From contig NZ_KB849215.1 of NCBI RefSeq assembly GCF_000368025.1, positions 1,446 to 44,255 of the forward strand: 42,810 nucleotides of DNA, written 5' to 3'. The stretch's first letter is position 1. Every line of letters begins with the position of its first letter. The notes under the pieces were generated by a model. The model saw only the letters and a program-made list of their open reading frames with translations, made no database searches and was not told where the DNA came from. Position numbers and translations under genes: made by a program. The stretch comes from Acinetobacter parvus DSM 16617 = CIP 108168 (lineage in GTDB: Bacteria; Pseudomonadota; Gammaproteobacteria; Pseudomonadales; Moraxellaceae). Positions 8,503-16,954 of the stretch are shown one piece after another.

Positions 8503-9804
8503 TTATTGCATCATCTGCTTGGCTTGTTCCTGACGGAACGCCCGTAAAATCTGCTGCCCTGCCCGACCTGTTGGTTTTAAACCCAAACGGGTTTGTTCCT
8601 GCTGAATCGCCTGACGGCTTTTATCACCAATCAAACCATCTACGGCCCCAATGTCATAGCCCCGCTGAATCAGGAACTGCTGGATTTCACGACGTTCTGC
8701 ACGTGAGGTACCAGCATCATCTGTTGGCCAGGCAGTTAAAAAAGGTGTTCCACCCCTTAAACGGTCGGATAGATGCGCAATTGCCAGTCCATAGCTTTCC
8801 GCTGCGTTATAGCTATAAATCGCATCAAAGTTTTTAAATACCAAAAATGCTGGGCCATTGGCACCTGCGGGTGTAATCAGCCCCGCTGGTGTGCTGCCTG
8901 ACAAATTACCCTGAATCAATGCCGTACCATCCGTACGGGTTACGCCCTGCGCAATCCAGCTATTCAGTGACCTTTTATTACGACGGCTTTCGCCTGCAAT
9001 TGACACACCTTGTGGAATTTTGACTTCAAAGCCCCATGGCATGCCAGTTTGCCACCCTGCCCGTTTTAGGAAATTGGCAGTTGAAGCGAGAGCATCTGTG
9101 GTGCTTGAAACCAAATCACGGCGGCCATCCCCATCAAAGTCCACCGCCAGACGCTCATAGGTGGATGGCATGAATTGGGTATGACCAAAAGCACCTGCCC
9201 AGGAACCATAGAGTTGATCCTGAGTTAAATCACCGCGTTGTAAAATCCGCATGGTGGCGAAGAACTCGCCACGGAAATAACTTTGGCGGCGGCCCTCACA
9301 GCTCAGTGTCCCCAAAGCCTGCAATAAAGGATATTTACCTGAAATGTCCCCGTAATTACTTTCCACACCCCACACTGCCACCACCGTTTCAGCAGGAACA
9401 CCATAGGTCTGTTCCACACGGTTCAGTACCACACGATGCTGGGCCAGTTTTTGCTGCCCAGCCTGCACACGCTCGTTATCCACAAGCCCAGACAGATAAT
9501 CCCAGATCGGGGTCGAAAACTCAGGCTGATAATTTAATTTATCAATGACTGAATAATCAGGGCTTAAATTTTGTGTATAGCGATCATAGGTTGAGCCAGA
9601 AACACCTGAAGCAATTGCCTGGGAGCGTAAATTTGCCAGACAGCCCTGAAAACTGGAAGTTGACATATAGCTGCCTGTTACAGGTGCCGTCGTTGTAGCG
9701 GTGTTGCTTGCCACCTTTGCACCATTAATAATGAGTTCTGCGTGTGCTTGATTAAAGAAAGCAAATAAGGCAGTGCCTATAAATAAAAAAAAATGATGTT
9801 TCAT
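8503..9804 (-). CDS. MltB-family lytic murein transglycosylase
   Basis: This enzyme of 433 aa cleaves the MurNAc-GlcNAc bond of peptidoglycan, forming 1,6-anhydroMurNAc. It has a signal peptide at residues 1-22 (ends QAHA) and an SLT_2/MltB catalytic domain from about 50 to 350, with the catalytic Glu148 in VWGVESNYG and the conserved AFGHTQFMPSTY block. A C-terminal PG_binding_1 domain (about 365-430) contains GYDIGAVDGLIGDKSRQAI. There is no lipobox cysteine at the cleavage site, so it is probably soluble periplasmic rather than a lipoprotein. Its upstream region is the palindrome/DnaA-box array, so its promoter must lie inside or beside that array. Confidence 0.92.
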   Translation of the reverse strand: MKHHFFLFIGTALFAFFNQAHAELIINGAKVASNTATTTAPVTGSYMSTSSFQGCLANLRSQAIASGVSGSTYDRYTQNLSPDYSVIDKLNYQPEFSTPIWDYLSGLVDNERVQAGQQKLAQHRVVLNRVEQTYGVPAETVVAVWGVESNYGDISGKYPLLQALGTLSCEGRRQSYFRGEFFATMRILQRGDLTQDQLYGSWAGAFGHTQFMPSTYERLAVDFDGDGRRDLVSSTTDALASTANFLKRAGWQTGMPWGFEVKIPQGVSIAGESRRNKRSLNSWIAQGVTRTDGTALIQGNLSGSTPAGLITPAGANGPAFLVFKNFDAIYSYNAAESYGLAIAHLSDRLRGGTPFLTAWPTDDAGTSRAERREIQQFLIQRGYDIGAVDGLIGDKSRQAIQQEQTRLGLKPTGRAGQQILRAFRQEQAKQMMQ

Positions 9805-10006
9805 GTCTTAACCAGAGTTTTTAAATTTAAATTTCTTGTTCACCTTAACATGCAACTGCACCATGTTCCGTTTGCAATCGTAACTTTGAATTCATTTATT
9901 GTTTTTTAAATTTAAAACCTGCAATCATTTTTGAATTTAAAAATAATTCCTATATTTTGAATTCAAATTTCACCCTGTACTTTAAATTCAAAAACACAAA
10001 ATAAAT

Positions 10007-10015
10007 TTATCCACA
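10007..10015 (+). promoter_or_regulatory. DnaA box (perfect) in satellite array
   Basis: TTATCCACA, the strongest known DnaA-box sequence, placed 14 bp after the palindrome at 9981-9992. Confidence 0.75.
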
Positions 10016-10146
10016 ATCCAGACTAATCATTTAACTTAAAATAAAAGCACCATCATGATTTTAAATTTAAAAACTGACACATATTTTGAATTTAAACTGC
10101 AAATGATCCATTTACGTCGTTTTAAATTCAAAATTGCAAAACCAAG

Positions 10147-10155
10147 TTATCCACA
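10147..10155 (+). promoter_or_regulatory. DnaA box (perfect) in satellite array
   Basis: TTATCCACA, again exactly 14 bp after a palindrome (10121-10132). Confidence 0.75.
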
Positions 10156-10220
10156 AGCTTAATATTTTGCATCCATTTCAGGTTTTGAATTTAAAACTTT
10201 AAATTTAAACATCAGCCAAT

Positions 10221-10248
10221 AAAAAAGCGACCCGAAGATCGCTTTTTT
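10221..10248 (-). terminator. Rho-independent terminator after purK
   Basis: Stem AAAAAAGCGA (10221-10230) with TCGCTTTTTT (10239-10248) and an 8-nt loop, lying just downstream of the purK stop. The A run at the left becomes the T run on the minus strand. Confidence 0.88.
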
Positions 10249-10254
10249 ATCTAT

Positions 10255-10263
10255 TGTGGATAA
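10255..10263 (-). promoter_or_regulatory. DnaA box (perfect, reverse) beside purK stop
   Basis: TGTGGATAA, the reverse complement of TTATCCACA. It is the third perfect DnaA box in this 460-bp gap and lies 2 bp from the purK stop codon. Confidence 0.7.
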
Positions 10264-10265
10264 GT

Positions 10266-11387
10266 TTAGAGGTTCATATCCGTTGTTAATGCCAATGGCA
10301 CAGGTAAAATCTGAGCTAATTGGCGGCATAACACGGTCAATTCATCACTATTGTTTGGCATCAAAGTAATATGACCAAGCTTACGGCCAGCACGTTCAGA
10401 CTTATTATAAAGATGTAAATGCGCGCCTTTGAGTGCTAAAACATCTTCTGATTTAGGGTGTTGACCAATGATATTGATCATCACTGTTGGACGCACAACA
10501 TCGGTTGCTCCAAGCGGCAAGCCTGCTACTGCACGAATATGATTTTCAAACTGTGAGCAAATTGCGCCCTCAATCGACCAGTGACCCGAGTTATGCACAC
10601 GACATGCCATTTCATTGGCATAAAGCCCTTGTTCAGTCACGAATAATTCAAGCGTCAGCACACCCACATAATTAAGATGATTCAACAACCGGGTAATATA
10701 GTCTTGTGCAACTGGTTGTAAATCTGTGCTATTTGGTGCAGGAACAATCGAGTGAGAGAGAATACCATTGTGATGATGGTTTTCGGCGAGTGCCCAAGTT
10801 TTGACATCACCATCTTGACCACGTACCGCAATAATCGACACTTCACGACTGAATTTCACAAAGCTTTCTGCAATCAAGCTTTTTGCAGGCCCTAATTCAG
10901 CCCAAGCCGTATCAATTTGATCCTCTGAACGTAATACAAACTGACCTTTACCATCGTAGCCGCCTGTTACGGTTTTTAATACGATAGGTAAGCCTAATTC
11001 CGTCACCGCTTGTTTTAAGCTGTCCAAGCTATCCACAGCACGATACGGCGCAACTGGAATACCAAGTTCGTCAAACAAACTTTTTTCTGCCAAGCGATTT
11101 TGTGCCGTCGCCAAGGCAAGGCCAGGAGGGTGCAGTGTCTTAGTTTGGGTCAAAACATCTACATCAGCAACAGGCGTATTTTCAAATTCAAGGCTGAATA
11201 CATCGGCACTTGCAATAAAATCCTGCAAACCTTGTTGATCTTTACTGGAAAAAACTGGACCTAAAATTGCAGCAGGACAATCTTTTTCTGCTTCGAAAAA
11301 GCTACATTGAATATTGAGTGGTAAAGCTGCTTGCGCCATCATGCGGCCAAGCTGTCCACCACCAAAAATACCGATGGTTTTATTCAT
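10266..11387 (-). CDS. purK: N5-carboxyaminoimidazole ribonucleotide synthase PurK
   Basis: PurK (373 aa) converts AIR, ATP and bicarbonate to N5-CAIR in de novo purine synthesis. The N-terminal nucleotide motif GIFGGGQLGRM is followed by the ATP-grasp core (PIVLKTVTGGYDGKGQFV; later the metal-binding LELFVTEQGLYANEMACRVHNSGHW region). Length matches the family. It follows purE by 11 bp in the same direction, forming the purEK operon. The stop is followed by a clear terminator. Confidence 0.97.
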   Translation of the reverse strand: MNKTIGIFGGGQLGRMMAQAALPLNIQCSFFEAEKDCPAAILGPVFSSKDQQGLQDFIASADVFSLEFENTPVADVDVLTQTKTLHPPGLALATAQNRLAEKSLFDELGIPVAPYRAVDSLDSLKQAVTELGLPIVLKTVTGGYDGKGQFVLRSEDQIDTAWAELGPAKSLIAESFVKFSREVSIIAVRGQDGDVKTWALAENHHHNGILSHSIVPAPNSTDLQPVAQDYITRLLNHLNYVGVLTLELFVTEQGLYANEMACRVHNSGHWSIEGAICSQFENHIRAVAGLPLGATDVVRPTVMINIIGQHPKSEDVLALKGAHLHLYNKSERAGRKLGHITLMPNNSDELTVLCRQLAQILPVPLALTTDMNL

Positions 11388-11398
11388 GATTGGCCCCG

Positions 11399-11911
11399 TT
11401 ATACTTGACCAGGAATGTTATTGTTCGATACTTTTTCCGTTTGAGCTGTGCGGAAATCAGCTACATTTTTAGCAATATCTGGGCGGGTTAAACCTAGAAT
11501 TTGCGCTGCAAGAATTGCCGCATTGGTTGCACCAGCCTGACCAATAGCCAAAGTACCTACCGCAATACCCGCTGGCATTTGTACAATCGAAAGCAATGAA
11601 TCCACGCCATTTAAAATTGAAGATTTAACAGGCACGCCAAGCACAGGCAAATCAGTTTTAGCAGCACACATCCCAGGCAAATGTGCAGCGCCACCAGCAC
11701 CCGCAATAATTACCTGAATACCACGATCGCGTGCTGTTTCAGCATATTCAAATAAACGATCTGGCGTACGGTGCGCAGAAACCACCTCAGCTTCAAAAGA
11801 AACACCCAATTGTTTGAGCATGTTAGCGGTATGTTCAAGGGTTGCCCAATCTGATTGAGAACCCATGATAATTCCGACTAAAGGTTGGCTATCTGTTGCG
11901 ACCGCATTCAT
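11399..11911 (-). CDS. purE: N5-carboxyaminoimidazole ribonucleotide mutase PurE
   Basis: PurE (170 aa) rearranges N5-CAIR to CAIR, the step after PurK; class I PurE forms an octamer. The motif MGSQSDW is near residues 16-22, followed by SAHRTP with the catalytic His and the GAGGAAHLPGM loop. An upstream in-frame TTG would add four residues, but the ATG at 11911 has GGAAAAG placed upstream and is preferred. It is the first gene of purEK. Confidence 0.96.
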   Translation of the reverse strand: MNAVATDSQPLVGIIMGSQSDWATLEHTANMLKQLGVSFEAEVVSAHRTPDRLFEYAETARDRGIQVIIAGAGGAAHLPGMCAAKTDLPVLGVPVKSSILNGVDSLLSIVQMPAGIAVGTLAIGQAGATNAAILAAQILGLTRPDIAKNVADFRTAQTEKVSNNNIPGQV

Positions 11912-12045
11912 TGGCTTTTCCAAAACATGATAAAAATAGGAAAATGTCTCGACTCACGCCAAGCACAAAGGAATAAACTGGCAAATATTATAGCGGTTTT
12001 TTCAGGCATCCCCAAATAAAGAACATCTGGGCAGTATCCGAAAAA

Positions 12046-12399
12046 TTAGCTTTGGTTACGAAACACAAAATAGACACAGCCCATCAAACAAAACATCGCC
12101 CAGACATAATCCAGTTTAAAAGGCTGCTTAAACAGGAAAATCATAAAGGGCACAAATACAATCAGCGTGACCACTTCCTGTGTAATTTTCATTTCCCCCA
12201 GACTCCAGCCATGCTGACTTAACAGTTTGGTTGCAGGAATCATAAAACTGTATTCCAGCAGGGCAATACACCAACTAAACAGGATCGCTTGCCAAAGCGG
12301 GGCATCGTGTAAAATTTTAAGATGCCCATACCATGCCAAAGTCATAAAACAGTTGGAAATGATCAATAGGCATAACGCCAGCAGAGGGAAGCTCAACAT
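12046..12399 (-). CDS. DUF486 / DMT-like small membrane protein
   Basis: A small inner-membrane protein of 117 aa with four predicted hydrophobic helices: the N-terminal SFPLLALCLLIISNCFM segment, ILFSWCIALLEYSFM, TLIVFVPFMIFLF and a final VWAMFCLMGCVYFVF. Size and the LAWYGHLK motif after helix 1 match the DUF486 family, related to drug/metabolite transporters. The ATG at 12399 is chosen because AAGGA lies 6 bp upstream; a longer 151-aa reading has no ribosome site. The transported substrate, if any, is unknown. Confidence 0.8.
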   Translation of the reverse strand: MLSFPLLALCLLIISNCFMTLAWYGHLKILHDAPLWQAILFSWCIALLEYSFMIPATKLLSQHGWSLGEMKITQEVVTLIVFVPFMIFLFKQPFKLDYVWAMFCLMGCVYFVFRNQS

Positions 12400-12583
12400 A
12401 ATGTCCTTTGTAAAATAATATTTTAAAAATACTGGAATTTTATCATTCCTCAACGTCATTATAAGTAAAGAACAACAACGAATTTTGACTATCTTTTCCA
12501 TAGCAGCCTTGCTATCTTTTGAGGCAAATTTTTAACTGCATAACACACGTTGATTGCGTGATTGGATAGAAGAGAGAAGCACG

Positions 12584-13945
12584 ATGCATCTGCATATTTT
12601 GGGTATTTGTGGCACATTTATGGGGTCTTTAGCTCTATTGGCACGAGATTTGGGACACAAAGTCACAGGTTCAGATGCCAATGTTTATCCACCAATGTCA
12701 ACTCAACTGGAAAATGCAGGCATTGAACTGATGCAGGGCTATGATCGTAGCCATTTACAACCGCATCCCGATCTTGTCATCGTCGGCAATGCCATGAAAC
12801 GTGGTATTGATGCGATTGAATATATGCTAAACGAGGGTTTGCCTTATATTTCTGGTCCACAGTTTTTGGCAGATCATGTCTTGCAGGGCAAGCATGTACT
12901 CGGTGTGGCGGGGACACATGGTAAAACCACAACCACGACCATGCTGGCTTGGGTGCTGGATCAGGCAGGTTTAAATCCTGGTTTCCTGATCGGTGGCGTA
13001 CCATTGGGTTTTAGCGAAAGCGCACGTTTAGGTGGTGGCAAATACTTCTGTGTTGAAGCCGATGAGTACGACTCTGCTTTCTTCGATAAGCGTTCCAAGT
13101 TTGTGCATTACCACCCTAAAACGGCGATTTTAAACAACCTTGAATTTGACCATGCCGATATTTTTGATGATCTGGCTGCCATTCAAAAACAGTTCCACCA
13201 TTTAGTGCGTACCATTCCAAGTGAGGGTCGTATTATTGCCCCGATTACTGAAAGCAATATTGATGAAGTACTAGCACAGGGCTGCTGGACACCTGTCATT
13301 CGTACCAGTCTTGAAGCAAATGACCAAGCCGCTTTATCTGCTGAATTGATCAGTGCCGATGGCAGCCATTTTAACGTGCTTGAACACGGCAAAGTAATTG
13401 GCGAAGTGAAATGGAATATGACAGGACAGCATAGTGTTGCAAATGCCTTAGCCACCATTGCCGCTGCTCAGCATGTGGGTGTAACCATTGAACAGGCTTG
13501 TAAAGCCCTATCTAACTTCGGTGGAGTAAAACGCCGTATGGAGCTATTGGGAACGGTGCGTGGCATCGAAGTCTATGATGACTTTGCCCATCACCCAACG
13601 GCGATTGAAACCACACTGGACGGCGCACGTAAGCGTTTAGGCGAGCGTAAACTTTGGGCGATCATTGAGCCACGCTCCAACACCATGCGTATGGGCAGCC
13701 ACAAAGATGGGTTGGCGCATTCTGCCCGTTTAGCCGATGAAGTGATCTGGTATCAACCAGAGGGCTTGGACTGGGATTTACAACCTGTGATTGCCGCATC
13801 CTCAAACAAGGCCGAAGTCAGCCGTTCTTTGGATGAGATCATTGCCCGTGTGGTGAATGAAGCAGGCGAGGGCGATGCTGTTGTGATCATGTCCAATGGT
13901 GGTTTTGGTGGTTTACACCAAAAATTGATTACGGCTTTGTCTTAG
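12584..13945 (+). CDS. mpl: UDP-MurNAc:L-Ala-D-Glu-mDAP ligase Mpl
   Basis: Mpl (453 aa) is the murein-recycling ligase that attaches the recovered tripeptide L-Ala-gamma-D-Glu-meso-DAP to UDP-MurNAc. The N-terminal Rossmann motif LGICGTFMGSLA is typical of Mpl (MurC has a different residue set). The ATP loop GTHGKTT is at 110-116, then NNLEFDHADIF and the C-terminal Mur ligase domain with YDDFAHHPTAIE. The ATG at 12584 gives the family start; a GTG-like extension upstream is not supported. It sits divergent from the DUF486 gene. Confidence 0.95.
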   Translation: MHLHILGICGTFMGSLALLARDLGHKVTGSDANVYPPMSTQLENAGIELMQGYDRSHLQPHPDLVIVGNAMKRGIDAIEYMLNEGLPYISGPQFLADHVLQGKHVLGVAGTHGKTTTTTMLAWVLDQAGLNPGFLIGGVPLGFSESARLGGGKYFCVEADEYDSAFFDKRSKFVHYHPKTAILNNLEFDHADIFDDLAAIQKQFHHLVRTIPSEGRIIAPITESNIDEVLAQGCWTPVIRTSLEANDQAALSAELISADGSHFNVLEHGKVIGEVKWNMTGQHSVANALATIAAAQHVGVTIEQACKALSNFGGVKRRMELLGTVRGIEVYDDFAHHPTAIETTLDGARKRLGERKLWAIIEPRSNTMRMGSHKDGLAHSARLADEVIWYQPEGLDWDLQPVIAASSNKAEVSRSLDEIIARVVNEAGEGDAVVIMSNGGFGGLHQKLITALS

Positions 13946-14357
13946 TAAATACAGGTATTGCACGGCCTCATTTATTAGGAAAAAACCTATACCTTTTGTA
14001 TAGGCATATCTCACTTTTCAGGGATGAAAAGTAAGCAAAAATCCTTTGTTTAGCAGAGGGTACATCCATGTGACCCCTGCCAAACAGGCGGCATCCATGC
14101 CGCCGTCACTATAGTAAATATCAGCAAAAAATTAATTTAACCTAAGTTCGACAAAAAACATGCTACTCGGAAATGTCATCCACAATCTGCGGGGTATAAA
14201 AAAGATACCGTTTTTGCAATTAATTCATTTATTGAAAGAAGTGGTCAGGTTTTGTGGATGACAATGGTTTTGCCTACTTTTGCCGAAACAAAAGTAGGTC
14301 GAACTGAAAGTTTATCCTGAAATAAGATGAGAACTCGGCAAGACTCCACAGTAATCT
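13946..14357. other. Non-coding hairpin-rich gap of 412 bp
   Basis: No ORF of note. Two strong hairpins are visible: GGCGGCA/TGCCGCC (14087-14104) and a 10-bp stem CCTACTTTTG (14273-14282) with CAAAAGTAGG (14289-14298). A sequence near 14017-14040 (GATGAAAAGTAAGCAAAA) echoes the second stem, as if the segment were bounded by related ends. This resembles the intergenic repeated elements common in Acinetobacter, but copy number cannot be judged here. Confidence 0.5.
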
Positions 14358-15101
14358 TTAACTCAATTTATTCACCAGTTTTAAAGGCAAAATCTTCATG
14401 GCTATCCCCATTGGCAACCACGGCCACTGTGGTACATACGCTTTTACAGGGGCTTTCTCAATCGCTTTCACCAAAGCCTTGCAACCCGTTTTCTCATCCA
14501 CCTCAAATGGTAGCTTTTTCGCACCCTCATTCATTTCCGTACGAATATAGCCTGGAAAAATCGTGGATACCTTGATTGGCGTATTCAACAGCTCCGCACG
14601 AATGCCCTCTGCCAAGTGTGCAACCGCCGCCTTACTGGCGGCATAAGTCGATAAATGCTTCGGTAAACCACGCATTGCACTCATCGAGGAAATCACCACC
14701 AAATGCCCTTTATTCTGCGCCCTAAAGATTTCAACGGCCGCCTCACACTGTGCCAAGGCAGAGATAAAATTGGTTTCCGCTGTTGCTCGGTTCACTTCAA
14801 AATTGCCCTTACCAATACGGCGGCCATCGCCCACACCCGCATTGACAATAATACGGTCAATCGTCCCAAATTCTTGCTGAAAGGCTTTAAACACCGTAAA
14901 CACATCATCATAATGCGTCACATCCAGTACCTTGATACCGACCTGCACCGAATGCTGGCTTTGTAGCTCCTGTTTGAGTGTTTCCAGCCGTTCCAGCCGC
15001 CGTGCACACAACGCAAGGTTATAGCCTTTGGCTGCAAACTCGCGCGCCATACCTGCACCCAAACCTGAACTTGCACCTGTAATTAAAATCGTCTTTGCCA
15101 T
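14358..15101 (-). CDS. Short-chain dehydrogenase/reductase
   Basis: A classical SDR oxidoreductase of 247 aa. The NAD(P)-binding TGASSGLG motif is at 8-15, NAG at 87-89, Ser in VVISSM near 138-139 and the catalytic YAASK (Tyr153, Lys157). A basic ARR pair after strand 2 (33-35) suggests NADPH preference (inference). The ATG at 15101 is preferred to an in-frame GTG three codons upstream because AGGTGG sits just before it. It is the last gene of the four-gene operon with the phosphatase, kinase and acyl-CoA dehydrogenase, 20 bp after the phosphatase. Confidence 0.9.
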   Translation of the reverse strand: MAKTILITGASSGLGAGMAREFAAKGYNLALCARRLERLETLKQELQSQHSVQVGIKVLDVTHYDDVFTVFKAFQQEFGTIDRIIVNAGVGDGRRIGKGNFEVNRATAETNFISALAQCEAAVEIFRAQNKGHLVVISSMSAMRGLPKHLSTYAASKAAVAHLAEGIRAELLNTPIKVSTIFPGYIRTEMNEGAKKLPFEVDEKTGCKALVKAIEKAPVKAYVPQWPWLPMGIAMKILPLKLVNKLS

Positions 15102-15121
15102 GTCTGCCACCTATTGTTTTT

Positions 15122-15820
15122 TTAAATCCATGTTAAAAGTTCAGCATCATGTGCTTTTAAGTAGTGATGCTCATTAAAACTGAGTAACTGCAAACGCCCA
15201 TCCACCCAACGCAGCGTGGTGATACTGGCATTGGTGATGGACCAGTTCAGTGCAAAAATCTGTTTGGCATGCAAACCCAAAACCTTGCCAACCGCCACAG
15301 AAATCACGCCGCCTGAACTAAATACCACGGCTTGACGCTGTTGTGTCGCATCAAGATGCTCACACAGGGTTTGTAAGGCATTTTCTACACGCGATTGAAA
15401 GCCTAACCAAGTCTCATGATATTCATGGTCATATTGCGCTCCAATCCAGCGGTCAATCGCACCATCAAAAATTTTGCCCAGATAGGCACGAGGATTGGCA
15501 ACCAGTTCAACATCCTGTTTGAGCAATTCAGGTTGATTAAACCGTGGTTCGTATTGGGAAAACACATGCTGGTGATCAAACTCATTCCATGCCGATTGGG
15601 TTTGAATCGGTGCATCATGGAAACTTTTCGACAAGGCCCACTGTGCGGTTTGTTGATGACGCTGCATTGAACCCGCAACCACCAGTGGGGGATGTTTCAG
15701 GGTTTGCTTAAAAAAATCACCCACCACCTGTGCCTGCTGTTCACCTTTGGCCGAAAGCTGATCATAACTTGCCGCACCAAATGAGGCTTGCCCATGTCGC
15801 ACCAAATAGATTGTGCTCAT
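15122..15820 (-). CDS. Histidine-phosphatase-superfamily protein with atypical active site
   Basis: A phosphoglycerate-mutase-like protein of 232 aa. The phosphohistidine motif LVRHG is intact (Arg8, His9), with an ELK-equivalent acidic region near 80. At the position where the superfamily normally has the second catalytic His (SHGG), this protein has SSGG at 168-171. It may therefore be a divergent phosphatase or a non-catalytic member. The stop overlaps the start of nothing downstream, but its ATG overlaps the stop of the kinase gene by 4 bp (15817-15820), so the two are translationally coupled and likely act on the same compound. Confidence 0.85.
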   Translation of the reverse strand: MSTIYLVRHGQASFGAASYDQLSAKGEQQAQVVGDFFKQTLKHPPLVVAGSMQRHQQTAQWALSKSFHDAPIQTQSAWNEFDHQHVFSQYEPRFNQPELLKQDVELVANPRAYLGKIFDGAIDRWIGAQYDHEYHETWLGFQSRVENALQTLCEHLDATQQRQAVVFSSGGVISVAVGKVLGLHAKQIFALNWSITNASITTLRWVDGRLQLLSFNEHHYLKAHDAELLTWI

Positions 15821-16938
15821 CGTTTTAAAATATCCTGTAGTTTTGCGCCATATTCAGGAATCAATTGCTGTGCTTCAGCATTGTTTGCTGCAATCAGTTT
15901 TAACGCCCGAATATGCAAGGCATGAATCAAAATCCAGAAATCCTTAAATGCAGGATTATCGGTTTGCTGGTGGTAATAACGATAATAAATCTGTTGAGCA
16001 ATCACCGCCAAACGGAATAAACCAAATACTTCATAGAAAGCCCAATTTTCTGGTTGTAGGCCTGTTTTATCGAGATAGTAATCCACCACCTGCTGGCGTG
16101 TCAGCATGCCTTTTAGATTGGTTGGCTGACGGCGGCTGGATTTCATCAGGGCATCGTCATCTTCCTGAATCCAGTAGGCGAGGGCACTGCCTAAATCCAT
16201 CAACGGATCGCCCAGTGTCGCCATTTCCCAATCCAGTACACCAATCACCTGAGTCGGTTGTTGTGGATCTAAAATGACATTATCAAAACGCCAGTCATTA
16301 TGAATCACACAAGTTTTAGAATCGGCAGGAATATGTTCCAGCAACCACTGGCGCACAAAAGCAAAATCGGGAACATTTGGCGTAAGCGCTTTACTATAAC
16401 GTGCATCCCAACCTTCAACTTGACGGCGGCAGTAACCATCGCCCTTGCCCAGTTTTTCCAGCTCAGTACCCTGATACGGCACTTGATGCAACTCAATCAG
16501 CTTATCCAGCACATTCAAACACAACTGTTGAACTTGTGACTGATCCAATTGTAATTCTTTAGGTAGATTGGCACGTGGAATAATACCCTCAATCCGTTTC
16601 ATCACATAGAAATCACAGCCAATTACACTATCATCCTGACACAATGCAATCATTTCAGGCAGGACAGGGTAGAACGGTGCAAGATGCTTCTGCACATTGT
16701 ATTCACGCGCCATATCATGCGCTGATTTGGCTTTGGTGCCTTTCGGTGGACGACGTAAGATCAGATCAGCATTGTCATATTGCAAACGATAGGTCCAATT
16801 CGATGCACCCCCTGAATATTGCGTCACTTGTGCCTGTCCTTGCAGCTCTACACCTTGTTCTTTTAACCAGTTTTCAACAGCGGAAATATCCAATTCTTCA
16901 CCGTGACGAACCTGACCGCCAACATCAATTACTGCCAT
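15817..16938 (-). CDS. APH-family phosphotransferase (ACAD10/11- or LvaA-like kinase)
   Basis: A small-molecule kinase of 373 aa with the aminoglycoside-phosphotransferase fold. The Brenner-type catalytic loop is HNDWRFDN (213-220) and the metal-binding Asp is Asp236 in VLDWEMATLGDP. The N-terminal YSGGASNWTYRL resembles the nucleotide loop of ACAD10/11-type kinases. Such kinases phosphorylate the 4-hydroxy group of hydroxyacyl-CoAs (LvaA in Pseudomonas putida). It lies 16 bp after the acyl-CoA dehydrogenase gene; in animals the same two domains are fused in one protein. Antibiotic resistance is unlikely given this context. Confidence 0.87.
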   Translation of the reverse strand: MAVIDVGGQVRHGEELDISAVENWLKEQGVELQGQAQVTQYSGGASNWTYRLQYDNADLILRRPPKGTKAKSAHDMAREYNVQKHLAPFYPVLPEMIALCQDDSVIGCDFYVMKRIEGIIPRANLPKELQLDQSQVQQLCLNVLDKLIELHQVPYQGTELEKLGKGDGYCRRQVEGWDARYSKALTPNVPDFAFVRQWLLEHIPADSKTCVIHNDWRFDNVILDPQQPTQVIGVLDWEMATLGDPLMDLGSALAYWIQEDDDALMKSSRRQPTNLKGMLTRQQVVDYYLDKTGLQPENWAFYEVFGLFRLAVIAQQIYYRYYHQQTDNPAFKDFWILIHALHIRALKLIAANNAEAQQLIPEYGAKLQDILKR

Positions 16939-16954
16939 TTGTTTTTATCCTTAA

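Larger units (their letters stand above)
9820..10209. repeat. Array of TTTRAATTYAAA palindromic repeats
   Basis: Nine matches to the 12-bp palindrome TTTRAATTYAAA start at 9820, 9905, 9930, 9956, 9981, 10060, 10085, 10121, 10184 and, overlapping in phase, 10198 (ten in all), plus a degenerate copy at 9885. Starts are often 25-26 bp apart (9905-9930-9956-9981; 10060-10085), giving an iteron-like array. The whole stretch is non-coding and lies between purK and the transglycosylase gene. The same motif recurs in the dnaA-upstream region (29691, 29936, 30062). Confidence 0.85.

Noticed and set aside
8475..8837. A plus-strand ORF antisense to the transglycosylase C-terminus
   Set aside because: It is a mirror of the PG-binding domain coding sequence and begins inside a terminator.
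9820..10209. The palindrome array as a CRISPR array
   Set aside because: The repeats are 12 bp and palindromic, spacers are irregular and AT-rich, and no cas genes are near.
15817..16938. APH-fold kinase as an aminoglycoside-resistance gene
   Set aside because: Operon context with an acyl-CoA dehydrogenase and the ACAD10/11-type motifs point to metabolism, not resistance.
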